A DNA stretch of 8,975 nucleotides from the NCBI GenBank assembly GCA_018609185.1, contig JAHCSD010000021.1, forward strand, positions 1 through 8,975. The letters are read 5' to 3'. Both the position numbers and the translations under genes were made by a program. Positions within the stretch are counted from its first letter, which is position 1. Each line of letters starts with the position of its first letter. Source of the stretch: Patescibacteria group bacterium (lineage in GTDB: Bacteria; Patescibacteriota; Minisyncoccia; JAHCSD01). This document shows, piece after piece, positions 1 through 5,175 of this stretch. The notes beneath the pieces are model-generated. The model was given only the letters and a program-made list of their open reading frames with translations. It was not told the DNA's origin and ran no database searches.

Positions 1-13
1 TGCACATTTTTGC

Positions 14-42
14 TTGACATAAAATTCATTTTTTTCCATAAT
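14..42 (+). promoter_or_regulatory. Sigma70-type promoter of the RAYT gene
   Basis: A perfect -35 box TTGACA (14-19) is followed by a 17-nt spacer and the -10 box CATAAT (37-42). The predicted start of transcription is near 49, inside the left arm of the palindrome at 38-68. The -10 box itself is partly formed by the left edge of that palindrome. Binding of the transposase to the palindrome would therefore be expected to block its own promoter (inference). Confidence 0.7.
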
Positions 43-68
43 GAACGAGGTTAAACCTCGTTCATTAT
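38..68. repeat. RAYT-associated palindrome, left copy
   Basis: This is a perfect inverted repeat with 15-nt arms (38-52 and 54-68) around a single central A at 53. The core arm TGAACGAGGTT and its complement recur at 260-282 and 794-816. The outer four bases of each arm differ from those of the right copy, so only the 23-nt core is shared. It resembles the REP-like palindromes that flank RAYT genes. It has no T-run and does not look like an intrinsic terminator. Confidence 0.85.
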
Positions 69-89
69 TATTAAAATCTATAAGAACGT

Positions 90-776
90 ATGCCGCGACT
101 TCAATTCGAAAATAATAATTTTTACCACGTGTTCAACAGGGGAGTTGAAAAGAGAAAAATTTTTCTCGATAAGTTTGATTTTTTACGCTTCGTACACTAT
201 TTATTTGTTTTGAATGACAAAGAGCAAGTTTTGAGTACTTATCGTAGGACTAAAGCTCATGAACGAGGTTTAACCTCGTTCATTGATAAGCCGAGAGAGG
301 TATTAGTTGATGTTGTTTGCTTTTGCCTTATGCCAAACCATTATCATTTGCTGTTGCGTCAAAGAGTAGAAGGCGGAATATCTAAATTTATGCAGAAATT
401 GGGGACTGGACATACCATGTATTTCAATGAAAGGTATGAAAGAAGCGGAGTCTTGTTTCAAGGGAGTTTTAAAGCAGTACACGTAGAAACCGACGCACAA
501 CTTACTCACCTTTCGCGCTATATTCATTTGAACCCCGTAGATATGATTGAGTCGAAATGGAAAGAACGGGGTGTCAGGAATAAGAAGAAAGTGTTTAAAT
601 TTCTCGAGAATTATCGATGGTCCAGTTATCCTGACCACATCGGAAAGAAGAATTTTCCCTCGGTGATCAATAAAACATTTCTTGAGCAGCATTTTAAAAC
701 CCCGCAAGATTACAAGGGATTTATCAAGGAATATCTTGACGATTTTGAAACTATACAATATCTTACTATAGATTAG
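90..776 (+). CDS. RAYT / IS200-like Y1 HUH transposase
   Basis: This is a REP-associated tyrosine transposase, a single-strand DNA endonuclease of the Y1_Tnp/HUH superfamily, 228 aa. The N-terminal motif with YHVFNRG (about residues 12-18) is typical. The HUH metal-binding pair is in PNHYH (H84, H86), and the probable catalytic tyrosine is Y144 in RYIHLNP. The C-terminal part contains the usual YRWSSY stretch (175-180). The length is normal and all key residues are present, so it may be active. It stands alone, with its own promoter at 14-42, and is flanked by palindromes at 38-68 and 790-820. No clear Shine-Dalgarno site precedes the ATG, only a weak AAGAA. Residues 57-65 are encoded by a third, in-frame copy of the same palindrome, between the N-terminal motif and the HUH strand. 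The function is well supported by motifs; activity is not shown. Confidence 0.93.
   Translation: MPRLQFENNNFYHVFNRGVEKRKIFLDKFDFLRFVHYLFVLNDKEQVLSTYRRTKAHERGLTSFIDKPREVLVDVVCFCLMPNHYHLLLRQRVEGGISKFMQKLGTGHTMYFNERYERSGVLFQGSFKAVHVETDAQLTHLSRYIHLNPVDMIESKWKERGVRNKKKVFKFLENYRWSSYPDHIGKKNFPSVINKTFLEQHFKTPQDYKGFIKEYLDDFETIQYLTID
259..283. repeat. RAYT palindrome copy inside the transposase CDS
   Basis: The 23-nt core at 260-282 matches the flanking palindromes exactly except for the central base, which is T (271) instead of A. It therefore equals the flanking copies in opposite orientation. Read in the transposase frame it encodes the residues ERGLTSF (58-64). In this frame the flanking orientation would read GGT-TAA and stop translation, whereas this orientation reads GGT-TTA. 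Confidence 0.85.
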
Positions 777-789
777 ACCTTTTAGTTTT

Positions 790-820
790 ACGATGAACGA
801 GGTTAAACCTCGTTCATCGT
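790..820. repeat. RAYT-associated palindrome, right copy
   Basis: This is a perfect inverted repeat with 15-nt arms (790-804 and 806-820) around a central A at 805, starting 13 nt after the transposase stop. Its 23-nt core is identical to the left copy and in the same orientation. The outer bases differ, forming TACG/CGTA where the left copy has ATAA/TTAT. This compensated difference argues that pairing of the full arms is maintained. Confidence 0.85.
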
Positions 821-850
821 TCATGGCAGCTTCACTATTTTAAGAAAACT

Positions 851-872
851 AAAAAGCCCTTGAGGGCTTTTT
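851..872. terminator. Bidirectional intrinsic terminator
   Basis: The arms AAAAAGCCCT (851-860) and AGGGCTTTTT (863-872) form a hairpin with a GC core and A/T tracts on both sides, so it can work on both strands. It would end the RAYT transcript from the left and the minus-strand 74-aa gene from the right. The TAA stop of that gene (871-873) overlaps the hairpin. Confidence 0.8.
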
Positions 873-1095
873 ATGGTACAATAGAATTAGGCGGCCTTAC
901 TTCTTTTACGATTACGGTAGGTTCTATCCAGAAAAGGGGTTTGCGATTAAACTCTCTTTCAAAGTGTTTTCTCGCTTGGAGTTTTGCCTGTTTTGGGCTT
1001 AGTGCATTTGTATATTTACTTACGTTTCCGATATGGTCAAGCACACCTTCAACATAATATCTTTTCGTACCTGTCCTCGGCTGTCGTTTCGGCAC
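871..1095 (-). CDS. Small basic protein of unknown function, 74 aa
   Basis: I do not recognise this protein. It starts with GTG at 1095 and encodes 74 residues. The first part is basic and has proline and threonine (KRQPRTGTKRYY). The middle (about 34-52) is rich in K, Q, A, R and E and is probably helical. The C-terminus is a short hydrophobic stretch ending in proline-rich residues. No signal peptide, membrane segment or cysteine pair is visible. It is judged a real gene because it has an AAGGGG Shine-Dalgarno match (1102-1107) about 6 nt before GTG, a near-consensus promoter at 1135-1163, and an intrinsic terminator overlapping its stop. It is divergent from the nuclease gene at 1157. The charge pattern would suit a nucleic-acid or ribosome-associated protein, but this is a guess. 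Confidence 0.7.
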   Translation of the reverse strand: MPKRQPRTGTKRYYVEGVLDHIGNVSKYTNALSPKQAKLQARKHFEREFNRKPLFWIEPTVIVKEVRPPNSIVP

Positions 1096-1134
1096 TCGGT
1101 ACCCCTTTTCACATCTTTATTTTCCTTGGTTGGT

Positions 1135-1163
1135 ATTTTAACATAAAATAATAAATATGTCAA
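1135..1163 (-). promoter_or_regulatory. Sigma70-type promoter of the 74-aa gene
   Basis: On the minus strand a perfect TTGACA (1163-1158) is followed by a 17-nt spacer and TAAAAT (1140-1135). The predicted transcription start is near 1128, giving a leader of about 33 nt that includes the AAGGGG ribosome binding site. The -35 box overlaps the first codons of the divergent nuclease gene, so the two promoters probably interfere. Confidence 0.75.
1144..1149 (+). promoter_or_regulatory. Candidate -10 box for the MBL nuclease gene (leaderless)
   Basis: TAAAAT ends 7 nt before the ATG at 1157, so transcription would start at or next to the A of the start codon. No good -35 box lies 16-18 nt upstream, and no Shine-Dalgarno sequence lies between this box and ATG. 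The assignment rests on the -10 box and the pattern shared with the promoters at 2490-2518 and 7690-7720. Confidence 0.45.
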
Positions 1164-2512
1164 TGACCCTCACATTTCATGGCGGGGCGAGGACCGTCAC
1201 CGGCGCTAACTATCTACTTGAAGCAGGAAAAATAAAAATCCTCATCGACTGCGGACTTTTTCAGGGTGTTCATTTTTCTGAAGAAAAAAATCACGAACCG
1301 TTTCCGTTCGATCCAAAAGAGATAGACGCGGTGATCTTAACACACGCGCACATTGACCATTCCGGCCGCCTTCCAAAACTTTTCAGAGAAGGATTCCGGG
1401 GGAAAATCTATAGCACGTCTCCCACAAAGGATTTGGCGAAGCTCATGCTTGACGATAGCGCAGGCATCATGAGGCATGAGGCGAAGGACATGAATTCGAA
1501 GCCCCTCTTTGACGAGAATGATGTAACGCGTACCATGGATTCGTTTTACGGGATTGACTATGGAGAAACTATAGATGTAGGAGGCGGGATATCTGCCCTA
1601 TTACGGGATGCGGGCCACATATTGGGGTCTGCTATGGTAGAAGTGGTTTATAATGGTAAGAAAATCGTGTTCTCGGGAGACATGGGGAACCCACCCACGC
1701 CTCTTTTAAAACCAACAGAATTTATACATGAAGCAGACTGGGTAGTAATTGAGTCAACGTATGGAGACAGGATCCACGAAGACAGATTAAAACGCAAGCA
1801 GATATTTGAGGATGTGATAGAAGAAAGCATGAGGAAAGGAGGAGTGCTTATGATTCCGTCTTTTGCGCTCGAACGAACCCAGGAGTTGTTGTACGAACTT
1901 AATGAGCTGGTTGAAAATAATCGTGTGCCTCGTGTTCCTGTTTTTATCGATTCGCCGCTCGCGATACGAGCCACCGATGTCTATAAACGATACCAGAACT
2001 ATTTTAATAAGGAGGCGACTGACCTTATTGCCTCAGGCGACAAACTATTTCAGTTTCCCGGACTCAAGTTTACAAGAACCGTTGAAGAATCCAAAGCGAT
2101 TAATGAAGTTCGGGCACCAAAAATTATTATTGCGGGTTCCGGCATGTCGAACGGAGGCAGAATCTTACATCACGAGCGCAGGTATCTTTCTGACCCCAAA
2201 AGCACGATTTTATTCATTGGATATCAGGCGGCGGGTACTCTGGGAAGAAGAATATTCGACGGAGCTGCCAAGGTAAATATCTATCGCGAGCAGATTCCCG
2301 TACGATGTCAGGTAAAAGCTATCGGAGGCTATTCTGCGCATGCGGACCAGGAAACCCTTATACGGTGGCTAAAACACGTCAAAAAGCCTATACAAAAAGT
2401 ATTTGCGGTTCAGGGCGAAGAAGAGCCGGCGTTTGCTCTTGTTCAGATGATTCGGGATAAATTAGGCATAGAAGCAGAGGCGCCCGAACTTGGCGATAAG
2501 TTTGAGCTATGA
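1157..2512 (+). CDS. MBL-fold / beta-CASP RNA-processing nuclease (CPSF/YSH1-like)
   Basis: This 451-aa protein belongs to the metallo-beta-lactamase, beta-CASP group (COG1236-like, related to CPSF-73 and bacterial homologues), zinc-dependent nucleases acting on RNA in the cytoplasm. Visible motifs are the metal site THAHIDH (H63, H65, D67, H68), H154 in DAGHILGSAM and D175 in FSGDMG. The beta-CASP signatures follow: ESTYGDR (199-205), PSFALERTQELL (234-245), AGSGMSNGGRILHH (326-339) and GYSAHADQ (391-398). The C-terminal QGEEEPAF region (419-426) is the RMMBL segment. Length and residues are complete, so an active enzyme is likely. Whether it acts as endo- or exonuclease cannot be read from sequence. 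The ATG at 1157 has no Shine-Dalgarno site and lies next to a -10 box. ATG at 1163 is an alternative start two codons on. Confidence 0.93.
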   Translation: MSMTLTFHGGARTVTGANYLLEAGKIKILIDCGLFQGVHFSEEKNHEPFPFDPKEIDAVILTHAHIDHSGRLPKLFREGFRGKIYSTSPTKDLAKLMLDDSAGIMRHEAKDMNSKPLFDENDVTRTMDSFYGIDYGETIDVGGGISALLRDAGHILGSAMVEVVYNGKKIVFSGDMGNPPTPLLKPTEFIHEADWVVIESTYGDRIHEDRLKRKQIFEDVIEESMRKGGVLMIPSFALERTQELLYELNELVENNRVPRVPVFIDSPLAIRATDVYKRYQNYFNKEATDLIASGDKLFQFPGLKFTRTVEESKAINEVRAPKIIIAGSGMSNGGRILHHERRYLSDPKSTILFIGYQAAGTLGRRIFDGAAKVNIYREQIPVRCQVKAIGGYSAHADQETLIRWLKHVKKPIQKVFAVQGEEEPAFALVQMIRDKLGIEAEAPELGDKFEL

Positions 2513-2518
2513 TACAAT
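2490..2518 (+). promoter_or_regulatory. Extended -10 promoter of the LOG-like gene (leaderless)
   Basis: TTGGCG (2490-2495), a 17-nt spacer and an extended -10 TG-A-TACAAT (2510-2518) lie in the end of the nuclease gene. The TGA stop codon at 2510-2512 supplies the TG of the extended -10. The box ends 6 nt before ATG 2525, so the transcript would begin at the start codon. No Shine-Dalgarno site is present. Confidence 0.6.
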
Positions 2519-2524
2519 ATTTAT

Positions 2525-3067
2525 ATGAAATATAAGATATGCGTTTCGGGCGCGGCGGAAACAGAGCCCTGTACAAAAAACGCGTTGGAACTAGCAAAAG
2601 AGTTGGGCAAGGAGATCGTACGGCAAAACGGGGTACTTGTTACGGGTGCGACAACCGGAACGCCTTACTGGGCGGCAATCGGTGCGAAAGAAGAGGGGGG
2701 GTTGAGCATTGGAATTTCACCAGCCGTATCCGAAAAAGAGCATATCAAGAGCTATCAGCTTCCGATCGATTACTTTGATCTCATTATTTATACCGGGTTT
2801 AATTATTCGGGGAGAAACCTTCTTTTGACTCGGGCGTCTGATGCAGTAATTTTTGTATGCGGGAGAATGGGAACATTAAATGAATTTACAATTGCATTTG
2901 AGGATAAGAAGCCAATGGGGGTGCTTGAAGGCACCGGGGGGCTTGCCGATAAGGCACGCGGCTTAGTAAAGGAGATGCATAGAGGCCCTGGAAAGATCGT
3001 GTATGACAAAGACCCAAGAAGACTCGTTCAAAAAGTTATACAATTGGTCGAACAAGAATCCCAATAG
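2525..3067 (+). CDS. LOG/SLOG-family Rossmann-fold nucleotide-binding protein
   Basis: This 180-aa protein resembles the TIGR00725/LOG-like group, often misnamed lysine decarboxylase. LOG enzymes cleave nucleoside monophosphates to base and ribose 5-phosphate; the wider SLOG superfamily binds nucleotides. The N-terminal strand and glycine loop are KICVSGAAE (4-12). A second glycine-rich strand is VLVTGATTGTPYWAA (37-51). The SGRN motif is at 95-98. CGRMGTLNE (112-120) corresponds to the PGGxGTxxE catalytic motif of LOG, but the second glycine is arginine, so LOG chemistry should not be assumed. There is no signal peptide or membrane segment, so it is probably cytosolic. It lies 12 nt after the nuclease gene but appears to have its own leaderless promoter. 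Confidence 0.8.
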   Translation: MKYKICVSGAAETEPCTKNALELAKELGKEIVRQNGVLVTGATTGTPYWAAIGAKEEGGLSIGISPAVSEKEHIKSYQLPIDYFDLIIYTGFNYSGRNLLLTRASDAVIFVCGRMGTLNEFTIAFEDKKPMGVLEGTGGLADKARGLVKEMHRGPGKIVYDKDPRRLVQKVIQLVEQESQ

Positions 3068-3152
3068 GCGACCCGAATGACCCTAATCTTCACCCGAATG
3101 TCCCGAATACGTTGTTAGGATTATTCGGATGGAATTCGGATATGGGGGTCGC
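3068..3152. repeat. CCGAAT-rich quasi-palindrome
   Basis: The spacer after the LOG-like gene begins with GCGACCC (3068-3074) and ends with its complement GGGTCGC (3146-3152). Between them lie CCGAAT words on the left (in 3093-3109) and two ATTCGG words on the right (3124-3129 and 3135-3139 region), so most of the 85 bp can fold back imperfectly. The loop is around 3110-3122. The same CCGAA vocabulary appears in the element at 3451-3575 on the other side of the next gene. It does not look like an intrinsic terminator. Confidence 0.55.
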
Positions 3153-3161
3153 TTTAATCAC

Positions 3162-3437
3162 ATGGTCGAAGCAACAAATGAGCCAACAGAAGGAAAACTC
3201 ATAGGAACCATTACTCATTATTTTGATAATATCAGCGTTGCGGTTATCAACCTGACCGACAGCATCAGTGTGGGCGACAAAATCCGAATCCAGGGGGGTG
3301 AGGCAACTGATTTTGAGCAAGAGATCGATTCAATGCAAGTGGAACACCAGAATATCGAGAAAGCAAACAAGGGTGACGACGTTGGCCTTAAAGTAAAGGA
3401 AAAAGTGAGACCAGGATACAAGGTTTATAAACTGTAA
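3162..3437 (+). CDS. EF-Tu domain-2-like small beta-barrel protein
   Basis: This 91-aa protein resembles the short translation-elongation-factor-like proteins that consist of one EF-Tu/IF2 domain 2 beta barrel without a GTPase domain. Visible are GTITHYFDNISVAVINL (about 15-31 of this reading), the loop DSISVGDKIRIQG (about 33-45), the turn SMQVEHQNIEKANKGDDVGLKV (about 57-78) and a final strand GYKVYKL. The turn matches the pattern of domain 2 in translation factors. The role is unknown. I chose ATG 3162 over the upstream in-frame ATG 3129 because residues 1-11 of the longer reading come from the repeat at 3068-3152 and family similarity begins later. A GGGGGT at 3144-3149 is a possible, rather distant, ribosome binding site. 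The stop codon lies inside the palindrome at 3423-3450. Confidence 0.8.
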   Translation: MVEATNEPTEGKLIGTITHYFDNISVAVINLTDSISVGDKIRIQGGEATDFEQEIDSMQVEHQNIEKANKGDDVGLKVKEKVRPGYKVYKL

Positions 3438-3450
3438 ACAGTTTATAAAC
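3423..3450. repeat. Perfect palindrome across the stop codon
   Basis: The arms GTTTATAAACTGT (3423-3435) and ACAGTTTATAAAC (3438-3450) are perfect complements around AA. The TAA stop of the preceding gene is at 3435-3437, the centre of the hairpin. Each arm also contains the self-complementary 10-mer GTTTATAAAC. No T-run follows, so a standard intrinsic terminator is unlikely, although the hairpin could protect or end the mRNA 3' end. Confidence 0.75.
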
Positions 3451-3575
3451 AAATCCGAAGCACGAAATCCGAAATCCGAAACAATATCAAATGACCAAAA
3501 TTTCAATGACCGAAACTGTTTTGGATTTTGAACATTCGAATTTCGAATTTGTTTCGAGTTTCGATATTCGAATTT
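3451..3575. repeat. MITE-like quasi-palindromic spacer repeat
   Basis: The spacer is a long imperfect inverted repeat centred near 3517. The left half carries CCGAAAT/CCGAAAC words and ATGACC twice; the right half carries TTCGAATTTCGAATTTG and further TTCGA words. The centre CCGAAAC-T-GTTTTGG pairs with one wobble. The left half also has short tandem copies of AAATCCG. I find no credible coding sequence here. From general familiarity, this type of AT-rich CCGAA/TTCGA spacer is frequent in Parcubacteria-like genomes, but I cannot verify copies. Confidence 0.6.
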
Positions 3576-3580
3576 AAGAT
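3552..3580 (+). promoter_or_regulatory. Weak candidate promoter of the mgtC-led operon
   Basis: TTTCGA (3552-3557), a 17-nt spacer and TAAGAT (3575-3580) are the best promoter-like arrangement upstream of 3602. The -35 match is poor (3 of 6) and it lies in repeat DNA. If it is real, the repeat supplies the operon promoter and transcription starts near 3587, inside the small hairpin at 3583-3599. Confidence 0.3.
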
Positions 3581-3582
3581 TT

Positions 3583-3599
3583 CTTTTACGAAGTAAAAG
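3583..3599 (+). promoter_or_regulatory. Small hairpin just before the mgtC-like start codon
   Basis: CTTTTAC (3583-3589), loop GAA, GTAAAAG (3593-3599) form a perfect 7-bp stem ending 2 nt before ATG 3602. No Shine-Dalgarno sequence is present. The hairpin would lie across the ribosome entry region if it is transcribed, so it may tune translation (inference). Confidence 0.45.
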
Positions 3600-3601
3600 C
3601 T

Positions 3602-4015
3602 ATGGATTTCAGCCAACTCATTCCTTATTTTCAGATTATTTTTGCCGGGTTGCTCGGAGGATTTATTGGCGTAGAGCGTGAGCATGTCGGAAAGTCAGCA
3701 GGAACGCGCACGTATAGCCTGGTTGCGATGGGCGCGGCTCTTTTTACCATACTCTCTGTTCATGGATTTGAGGGGGGAGACGTGGATCCGTCTCGTATCG
3801 CGGGGCAAGTAGTGCTGGGCATCGGATTTTTAGGGGCAGGGCTTATTATGCGGCAGGGGTCCCGGGTGCGGGGGCTTACTACCGCAGCTGCGATGTGGAC
3901 AGTTGCTGCCATCGGTGTAGCGGTCGGGCTTGGTTTTTATTTGCTTGCCGCATTCACCACGCTTTCCATATTTTTCATCCTTTACGTGTTAGGGAGGGTA
4001 GCACGGATGGATTAA
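3602..4015 (+). CDS. mgtC: MgtC/SapB-family membrane protein
   Basis: This 137-aa protein is the membrane domain of the MgtC/SapB family, linked in other bacteria to magnesium homeostasis and to inhibition of the F-type ATP synthase. Conserved features are GLLGGFIGVEREHVGKSAGTR across residues 16-36 (with the ERE at 25-27), RTYSLVAMGAALF (36-48), GIGFLGAGLIM (73-83) and the VRGLTTAAAMWTVAAIG region (89-105). Four hydrophobic segments are visible, near 8-24, 37-55, 68-84 and 95-131, the last probably two helices. It lacks the C-terminal ACT-like domain of longer MgtC proteins, as many family members do. It is the first gene of a plus-strand operon; the permease gene follows after 9 nt. The specific physiological role here is not shown. 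Confidence 0.88.
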   Translation: MDFSQLIPYFQIIFAGLLGGFIGVEREHVGKSAGTRTYSLVAMGAALFTILSVHGFEGGDVDPSRIAGQVVLGIGFLGAGLIMRQGSRVRGLTTAAAMWTVAAIGVAVGLGFYLLAAFTTLSIFFILYVLGRVARMD

Positions 4016-4024
4016 ATCCTTGGC

Positions 4025-5170
4025 ATGCTTGACCAAAAAACAAAGAATGTCATCTATGCCCTCGCGACTCTTATAGGAACTATTGTAGGCGGGGGCATTT
4101 TTGGTCTCCCGTATGTGTTTTCAAAGTCCGGATTTGTGGTCGGGCTCCTTTTTTTAATAGTCTTCGGTTTGATCACCACCCTTATTCATTTGATGTACGG
4201 GGAAGTGGTGCTTGCCACCAAAGAAAAACACCGGCTGATAGGATTTACCACTACCTACCTTGGAAAACGATTCGGGCATTGGAGCGCATGGTTGATTTTA
4301 TTCGGACTGTATGGGTCGTCCCTCGCCTACATTATTTTGGGAGGAAAATTTCTCCACATCCTTTTTGGATTTATGGGACTGGGAGAAGTAATGTTTTCTG
4401 TGCTCTTTTTTGCGTTGGGGGCATTCATCGTCCTTTTTGGTATTCGATCCATATCAAAGACGGAAGTAGCAATGTCATTTTTTTTGTTTGGCATTGTATT
4501 GTTCCTCTTTATAAAAAGTATTCCGCATATTGAAATGGCCCATTTACAAACCATTGATGGTTCAGCATTCTTTTTTTCGTACGGGGTCATCCTTTTTGCG
4601 TTTGCCGGAGCCGCAGCCATCCCCGAGATTTCCGAGATTCTTGGTACACACAAAGAAAAACTGAGACAGGTGATTACCCTGGGGACTCTCATTCCCCTGG
4701 TTCTTTACATTGTGTTTGTGGTAAGCGTGCTGGGAGTTGCGGGGAGCGCCGTATCCCAGGAGGCGATTCAGGGACTTGTTCCTTTTTTAGGCGAAGGAAT
4801 TGTTCGGGTGGGGGCCCTCTTCGGCTTTTTTGCTGTTTTCACTTCGTTTTTAGTTATTGGAGTAAATTTGCGGGACGTATTTTTATATGATTACCGGCTC
4901 CCAAAACTATTTTCCTGGGTACTTGCGCTTTTTCCTGCTCTTCTTCTTTTTCTCTTCGGGATTCAACAGTTTATCGGTGTGGTGAGTTTTGTAGGAGCAA
5001 TTATAGGGGGTTTCACCGGAATTGTTATTATTGAAGTGCATCGAAGATCAAAAACCATGCAAACCGCGAAACCCGCCTATGTTATAAATCTTCCTCTGTG
5101 GGCGCGTAACCTGCTTATCGGCATCTTTGTGTTAGGAATACTGTACCAAATTGCCACTCTCTTCATATAG
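4025..5170 (+). CDS. Amino-acid permease, APC superfamily (AAAP/aromatic permease-like)
   Basis: This 381-aa integral membrane protein resembles the AAAP / Trp-Tyr permease branch of the APC superfamily and is likely a cation- or proton-coupled amino-acid importer. About 11 hydrophobic segments are visible. Segment 1 has the discontinuous-helix motif GTIVGGGIFGLPYVFSKSG (18-36). Segment 6 is FSYGVILFAFAGAAAIPEI (184-202), the corresponding half-helix that forms the substrate site in this fold. The loop after it, SEILGTHKEKLRQV, is charged and probably cytoplasmic. Length and both signature regions are intact. The substrate cannot be read from the sequence. It lies 9 nt after the mgtC-like gene and 5 nt before the O-antigen ligase gene, with no clear Shine-Dalgarno site, so translation is probably coupled. 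Confidence 0.85.
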   Translation: MLDQKTKNVIYALATLIGTIVGGGIFGLPYVFSKSGFVVGLLFLIVFGLITTLIHLMYGEVVLATKEKHRLIGFTTTYLGKRFGHWSAWLILFGLYGSSLAYIILGGKFLHILFGFMGLGEVMFSVLFFALGAFIVLFGIRSISKTEVAMSFFLFGIVLFLFIKSIPHIEMAHLQTIDGSAFFFSYGVILFAFAGAAAIPEISEILGTHKEKLRQVITLGTLIPLVLYIVFVVSVLGVAGSAVSQEAIQGLVPFLGEGIVRVGALFGFFAVFTSFLVIGVNLRDVFLYDYRLPKLFSWVLALFPALLLFLFGIQQFIGVVSFVGAIIGGFTGIVIIEVHRRSKTMQTAKPAYVINLPLWARNLLIGIFVLGILYQIATLFI

Positions 5171-5175
5171 ACATT

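Noticed and set aside
38..68. Intrinsic terminator of an upstream gene
   Set aside because: The hairpin is strong but has no U-tract on the plus strand, and it overlaps a convincing promoter.
38..820. CRISPR-like array from the three palindrome copies
   Set aside because: Only three copies, spaced about 218 and 534 nt apart and including a coding region. There is no regular repeat-spacer pattern and no cas gene.
303..824. Long minus-strand open frame opposite the RAYT gene
   Set aside because: It starts inside the right palindrome, has no recognisable domain, and is the antisense of a gene with clear HUH motifs. Its first residues repeat the ERGLTSF peptide only because the palindrome reads the same on both strands.
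860..1057. Plus-strand open frame opposite the 74-aa gene, containing GGLTSF
   Set aside because: It starts in the terminator, has no ribosome binding site, and its GGLTSF is encoded by non-palindromic DNA, so the likeness to the RAYT insert is chance.
1863..2276. Alternative plus-strand frame inside the beta-CASP gene
   Set aside because: No known motif is visible, and the overlapped frame carries the conserved beta-CASP residues.
3129..3161. Upstream in-frame ATG extending the EF-Tu-like protein by 11 residues
   Set aside because: The extension is made of repeat DNA (right arm of 3068-3152) and lies before the region of family similarity. ATG 3162 is preferred.
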